DNA of 64,000 nucleotides from Dromaius novaehollandiae (taxonomy: Eukaryota > Chordata > Aves > Casuariiformes > Dromaiidae), in the NCBI RefSeq assembly GCF_036370855.1, contig NC_088117.1, positions 7,936,001 through 8,000,000 of the forward strand, read 5' to 3'. A model generated the notes under the pieces. It did no database searches. It was not told the DNA's origin and saw only the letters and a program-made list of their open reading frames with translations. Shown here in pieces: positions 59,401-64,000 of this stretch; position 1 is the first letter of the stretch; each line of letters begins with the position of its first letter. A program made the translations under genes and the position numbers.

Positions 59401-62400
59401 AACATACAAATGGCTAAATTGGGTCAGGAAAGTGGGCCAGAAGGATCTTTGGTCTGACTCTGACAATGGACAGACAATGGAAAATGCTGAAGATTGAGAT
59501 ACATGGACAATGTCAGTTTTCCAGAATACTCACTCTGTTTCAAGTGCTTTGCAGTTCAATGTCTTCTTGGGGTGGTCTTTTTGAGTCTCAACATATCTCA
59601 TTTTTAATTTTGCTGGCTTTGAGCTACCTACCCTGTGGAAATAGTTATTTATCTCTCTCCTCGGTGCTACACATTCCTTGTAGTCATTTATATTATACAT
59701 ATGTGTGTACAAAAAGTATGCCTGCACCACACACTCAGGATTTACTTGCTGTGTATTGTTTAAGTAGACTTGAGCAACATTCTGCCTTAGGAGGTGCCTA
59801 TATAGCAGTTCTGTGGTGAAGTAACCTCTCTTATTTCCTTTTGTTTTAGGAATTCAGCTTAGGGGAGTGGAGTTGCCTCCAAGTTGTCTTAGAGCTGATA
59901 GACTCCAAACAACAGGAGAGGTACTGGTGCCCTCCCCTCTTGCATCGGGCTGCCATTGCCTTCCTGCATGCCCTGTGGCAGGACCGCCGAGATAGCGCCA
60001 TGTTAGTTCTGAGGACCAAGTGAGTAGTTTTTCTACAGTGCACTTTGCTGCCTTTTTTTTTACTCCTAATGCTTTTTCCTTAGTTCATCAGGCTTTTCAG
60101 AAACAATCACATCATAGTCCTTTTGTGTCCTAGTAAGGGTGTGCAACATGTGGGCTTTGTACTTGACATCTATGGTAGTTTCTTGGGAAAGGAAAAGAGA
60201 AGCCTGTATGTGCATATTCCGAAGTGAATATATTTCATTCAGTTTCTTTTACACAAAGCTACATGAGCTTATGTTTAACTAAAGCGTATTTTCTGTGAAG
60301 TCTGGAACAGTCAAGATGCTGTTAGGCATGTGGCATGGGAGAGATCTGATATTACTTCTGTATACATCTTTTAGGCCAAAGTTTTGGGAAAACTTAACCA
60401 ATCCTCTCTTTGGGACGCTTCCTCCCCCTTCAGAAACATCAGAGGTGAGTTGCATCTGAACAAAATGAAGGTAGTTTTGTGCTTCTCAGAATGGATTTCT
60501 AAGTGTTATGTGTGGCTCTTCCTTCTGTTTGCAGCTTTCTAAAAAGAGATATGATCAGTTGGTTTAAACACAGGCATATTCAACATACAGTTGAAACATA
60601 TGCTTTCTGGCATTGCAGGGATTAGCTGTACAGCCATGGACTAATTTTTGAAATGTTCTCTTTGTTAATGTATGAAACAAAGATAATGTGACCCTCGCAT
60701 CTGTGATAAGACTTGCTCTTTGTGAGGAGCTAATATATGAAGTATGCTGTCTATAGCCTATCTATAATGAATTTTATGTGCTTTTTGGCAAAAGAAACTC
60801 TCTTTTGCTTTTCTAGGCATAGCTCAGGCTGACTAGTAGCACAGAAGAATCCATTAGGTTTTTGTTGCCTCTCCTTTCTGAGGGAGTTTCCCTTTGTTAT
60901 GAAGGTCCTGGGCTCTCATTCATTTCCAGCGCAGGTTCGAACAGACCATTCATTCCCTGTTGTCACCGGTCCCTGGTCAAATGACAGAACATTATTACTA
61001 TCGTGGGAGAAAAATCTCCTGGGAAACTGGAGTATTTGTTGCCTCAAGTGGATGGGTAGGGATAAATTAGAGTTCCAGTCACCCTGCAAAGTAAGATGCT
61101 CAGATCTTGCTTTTATTTTGTTTATAGCTCAGTGTCTTGGACACCTGTGCCTTAATCATGAAAATCATCTGCCTGGAGATCTACTATGTTGTTAAGTAAG
61201 TCTTTGATAGTCTCTCCTTCTTCTCAATTGTTTTTAATTATCTAGACCGTGTGTGTTAAATATTGAGAGACTGTGCAGGCTTTGAGGATGTTGATATAGT
61301 TAGTACACGTGATGGAAACATGGGAGGAACAGTGATTTATAAACAGATTGTAAACATGCATTCGAATTTCCTCTAACCATCAGTTACACAAAGAATGCTT
61401 TTGTAGCCTCTAGATGGGAACATTAGTATTAGTATTTTCTTTTTATCCTGGAATGAAAATAAATATTAAAACTAATTGTTAACTAAGCTAAGCGCACCTA
61501 CTGTAGTTATTGGCAAATAACATTTCAGTGGTTTTCTCCCGGCCAGGTTTTTTTTCCCCAAACGTAACTGCCGTTTAATACACTGAAAAGTCAGGATTAA
61601 CTAAAACCTCTGCTTAAAAAAAAGAAATCGTACATTTTCTTCAGGGTTCATCTTTTTCCTTCATATTTGATGCAAAAAGTGGGATTCCCTGTACAGGTCT
61701 AATATGTGGAATAACCTTCACTTGCAAGCTGTGTCCTTGGCTTTCCTGCCTGAATCTCAGAAGAAGTTTATTTTCTGACCAAAGAATAAATGAAGATAAC
61801 TTCTCCTCTTGATTTGGTCAGGGGCTCACTGGATCAGTCCCTGAAAGACACGCTGAAGAATTTCTCCACCAAAAAGCGCTTTGCTTATTGGTCAGAATAT
61901 GTGAAGTTACTGGCATATCATGTGGCAGAGACGGAGGGTAGCAGCTGTGCCTCCATGACAGAATATCAGATGCTGATCTCAGCCTGGCGGATGCTGCTGA
62001 TTATTTCTACTAGCCATGTAAGAGCTACCTTAGTACTTTTTTCCTCTTACCTTTCAGGATAATCTGAAATTAATATTTTGAATAATGTAATGTCAGCTTC
62101 TCAGAGCCAGATAAATATGGCATAATGAGGAAGCCACTGTCTTTTTTCAGGTATTTTATATGTATGCTTACAATACAAGTTGGCACGAGCATTGTACAAG
62201 GGAATAGTTGGAGTAGGTGCTGCTTCGCTGTTTGATCAAAATGAGCATATTGTCTGTCTGAGCAGAGGAGGGAGATAGTAAACAATTTTTATGGTGATTC
62301 TAACTAATTCTGTGATCCCAAGGAGATTTTGCTGCGTCAAGTGAGGGACACCATGAGGGAAGTTAGTCACTGTCAACTTTTTGTCAACTGTTAATATAAT

Positions 62401-63630
62401 GCTTCTGTGATTTCTACAAAATTGCATCATTCAACAAATACAAAATTTGGTGAATTCTTTGGGTAACAAATTTATACTGGAAAAAAAGTTGCATTGTTTG
62501 TTATATTTGTTTGAGCTTGTCTCTGTGTTTGTGCATCTTAGGCAGATATAATGCATCTGACTGATTCTGCAGTCCATCAGCAATTGTTTCTGGATGTGCT
62601 AAATGGGACCAAGGTTTTGGTAGGTGCTAGTACTTCTTAGTTCTTTACTTTCCCAGTCATCAGTTGCTCATCTCATTTGTACTAAGAGGAGTTCCATTTC
62701 TGCAGCTGCTTGTCATCAGAGGTTTTTCAAATTCTGTGAAATCAAGCTGAATCAAAGTCTCTCTCCCCGAATTACTGGGCTTCGTATAAATCTTTCATTT
62801 CTGTGTTTCGTTCTCATCATCACTGGGCGACCCTGCGGAGGGTCCTGGCTAGGGATCCCATGATGCTGCTACTTGTTGAAAAACAAACCTGGTCATTTGG
62901 TGGTGGTGGTTGGGGTGTCGGAGTCCTACCTGTGGCTATTGCAACTATAACTCTTGGGATATCTCTTCTTAGCTTCTGGTTCCCGTGTCAGTGTCCTGTC
63001 TGCAGCTGGGGTCCATGTTATGTACTCTTCTTCTGATCCTGCTCAAACAGTGGAAGAGGTAGGTATTTTGTATGGATCGTTATTAGTCACAGCTAAATAT
63101 AAAAACTTGCGAGATTGTGTTCAAATGTTTTGCCCTAGTGAGATTCCCTTAGTGATTTGTGGAGGAAACTGATGCCTTATTAGGGGATTCTCTTTTGGGG
63201 TGGCAGTATTGATACTTTGTTGCTGAAATCTCTTGTCAAACAGTATATTTATGGTTTGACTTCCTGCTTCCAAATGTATCAGAGAAGCTTTTGTGATAGT
63301 CTTGCATGCTCACTCTGTTGTCGAATGTCTTTAATGAGATCCAGGTGATGAATTAAAGCTTACCTGGAAGAACTGCTTTTATTTGTGTGGACCATACAAC
63401 CTATGATCCATGCAGTTCAGTCAAGCCAGTATATTTATTGAGGGATCTTGTCTAATCTGAAGAGCTCTCCCTTTTTATTGTCAGCGAGTTGGGTTCTGTG
63501 GATAAAATCATAAACTCCTTGACGCAGATTCTGGAGGGAGTACTACAGGCAGATCAGCAGATGATGGAGAAGACCAAAGCCAAAGTGTTCTCAGCTCTCA
63601 TCACTGTGTTGCAAATGAAGGAGATGAAAG
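41391..63630 (+). CDS. NUP188: NUP188 nucleoporin, exons 1-33 (about 1217 residues, 3' end beyond the window)
   Basis: Exons: 41391-41416, 43742-43796, 44417-44490, 45093-45177, 45881-45961, 46437-46481, 47100-47192, 47331-47450, 47884-48095, 48877-48991, 49543-49743, 50477-50566, 51140-51205, 51736-51855, 52335-52461, 52588-52743, 53305-53431, 54061-54148, 54248-54324, 55171-55285, 55641-55761, 55998-56064, 56504-56632, 57912-58045, 58443-58549, 58953-59159, 59850-60019, 60375-60444, 61128-61195, 61822-62017, 62542-62619, 62973-63058, 63485-63630. All junctions are GT-AG and phases close throughout, total 3652 bases. NUP188 is a large alpha-helical inner-ring scaffold of the nuclear pore that binds NUP93 and limits passage of membrane proteins. 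Human NUP188 is about 1749 residues, so about 70 percent is here. The start MAAGGLCARSSRELWTILLG fits the family. Confidence 0.96.
41447..41564 (+). promoter_or_regulatory. Cluster of three G-quadruplex-forming runs at the start of NUP188 intron 1
   Basis: Three stretches each contain four G-runs of three or more with short loops: 41447-41467, 41506-41534 and 41547-41564. They lie on the NUP188 sense strand within 150 bases after exon 1. The fold is predicted from sequence pattern only. Confidence 0.5.
43742..49743 (+). CDS. NUP188: NUP188 exons 2-11, N-terminal helical solenoid (residues about 9-369)
   Basis: Ten exons encode the start of the N-terminal alpha-solenoid. Recognisable conserved strings are ELNKHWQRLLEGLSYYKPP (exon 3), GLDEEQSVQLLQCYLQEDYR (exon 5), KAEAPTWETHGNLM (exon 8), SRWFVQCLREQSMLLEVIFL (exon 9) and HHAPVLLAWALLRHT (exon 11). 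Introns range from about 140 to 2300 bases here; the one between exons 7 and 8 is only 138. Confidence 0.94.
50477..56632 (+). CDS. NUP188: NUP188 exons 12-23, including the SH3-like region (residues about 370-797)
   Basis: Exons 12-14 continue the solenoid (ACMCIYGLLSFVLTSLELHT; GLGIILDSVCGMFPHLL). Exons 15-16 switch to a beta-rich, aromatic stretch (IPQGTVGQVMLDDRAYLVRW, then EYSYSSWTLFT) at about residues 490-550, which I take to be the SH3-like insertion described for Nup188; this is inference. Exons 17-23 return to helical repeats (QHCQRVKPIIDLVHKVIST; INIMGIGVDTIDMVMA). Exon 16 has two possible acceptors six bases apart (52588 or 52594). Confidence 0.94.
54331..54361. repeat. Poly-pyrimidine (CTTTTT)n/T tract in NUP188 intron 19
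   Basis: CTTTTT-type units run into a 14-base T tract just after the exon 19 donor. Confidence 0.7.
57912..63630 (+). CDS. NUP188: NUP188 exons 24-33, middle solenoid (residues about 797-1217)
   Basis: Ten exons with the best-conserved part of the gene, including YIYHKHDPALPRLAIQLLKR (exon 25), SVYACLGSDAAAIRDAFLTR (exon 26), HRAAIAFLHALWQDRRDSAM (exon 27) and QADQQMMEKTKAKVFSA (exon 33). The last recognised exon ends MKEMK plus one base at a GTGAGG donor. The following exon is uncertain (see 63904-63966), and the C-terminal third lies outside the window. Confidence 0.94.
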
Positions 63631-63903
63631 GTGAGGTGGTGTAGGAGTGTCAAGAGCAGGGCTGCCACAGCTGAATAGACTCTTATTACTAGTGTTTCCA
63701 AGATAAAAATGTGTGTTGTGTTAGTTGTAGTGCAGGATGCTGAATATAGTCACCAGTCTGTGAGACTTCTCTGCTTTTTTTTTTCTTACTTGTTTTAGCT
63801 AGTTTCAGAAGGAGATGAGCTTTTGTCATTCACAATGTGTATATATCTTTCCCTTCTCCTGTCTTTTCCCAGCAATAACCTCTATGCTTGATCAGTTTGA
63901 TAG

Positions 63904-63966
63904 AGGAGGAGATAGAGATCTCAGAGCTGTTTAAGTTCCTACATGTTTGTGAAAATAGCTCAGCAG
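63904..63966 (+). other. NUP188: Uncertain candidate for NUP188 exon 34
   Basis: With exon 33 ending one base into a codon, an acceptor at 63902-63903 gives EEEIEISELFKFLHVCENSS and then a GTATGG donor at 63967. The S-E-L...L-x-V-C-E pattern loosely resembles the segment expected after exon 33. The stronger acceptor, after a pyrimidine tract at 63891-63892, would instead run into TAA. So this is a weak exon, a frame-breaking alternative exon, or chance. Confidence 0.25.
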
Positions 63967-64000
63967 GTATGGGAGAGACACCCTAGTAATGGCATCTCAC

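Overview
The window is vertebrate nuclear DNA, most likely from a bird. Genes are split by many short GT-AG introns, promoters lie in CpG-rich DNA, and the 3' end of a CR1-type LINE, the dominant retroelement of birds, sits at about 32690-32785. Four genes are recognisable: LRRC8A (+), PHYHD1 (+), DOLK (-) and NUP188 (+). This is the order and orientation I know from human 9q34, so the block looks like conserved amniote synteny. I see no prokaryotic, viral or CRISPR content.

Layout. Positions 1-9841 are the 5' part of LRRC8A: a probable untranslated exon at 201-326 and then a long intron. LRRC8A codes from 9849 to 12005 and from 14826 to 15101, giving 810 residues, followed by a 3' UTR with two candidate poly(A) sites (16974 and 20408). 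Positions 17000-24200 hold no gene I can support. PHYHD1 runs from 24418 to 31933 in eleven coding exons that join without a frame break into 291 residues. Its 11-codon first exon and a 22-base micro-exon are easily missed. Positions 32800-36560 are intergenic. DOLK is a single coding exon on the minus strand (38292 down to 36721). A CpG island at about 40740-42060 is a divergent promoter for NUP188 and probably for a 5' non-coding exon of DOLK. NUP188 starts at 41391. Thirty-three coding exons, about 1217 residues, can be joined in phase to 63630, and the gene continues past the window.

Functions. LRRC8A is the obligatory subunit of the volume-regulated anion channel. PHYHD1 is an Fe(II)/2-oxoglutarate oxygenase with its metal triad intact. 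DOLK makes dolichyl phosphate for ER glycosylation. NUP188 is an inner-ring scaffold nucleoporin. They do not form one pathway; they are constitutively expressed neighbours.

I did not find a novel system. The items most worth a second look are regulatory: an apparent 2.8-kb 5' UTR intron with tandem upstream ORFs in DOLK, a mirror-image pair of AAGATGGCGGC elements and several CACGTG-type boxes in the DOLK/NUP188 promoter, upstream ORFs in the LRRC8A leader, a tandem splice acceptor in NUP188, and an Arg for Lys exchange in the LRRC8A pore-loop KYD motif. Exon boundaries were found by reading splice sites and checking phase by hand. Protein comparisons rest on memory of the vertebrate families, not on a database search.
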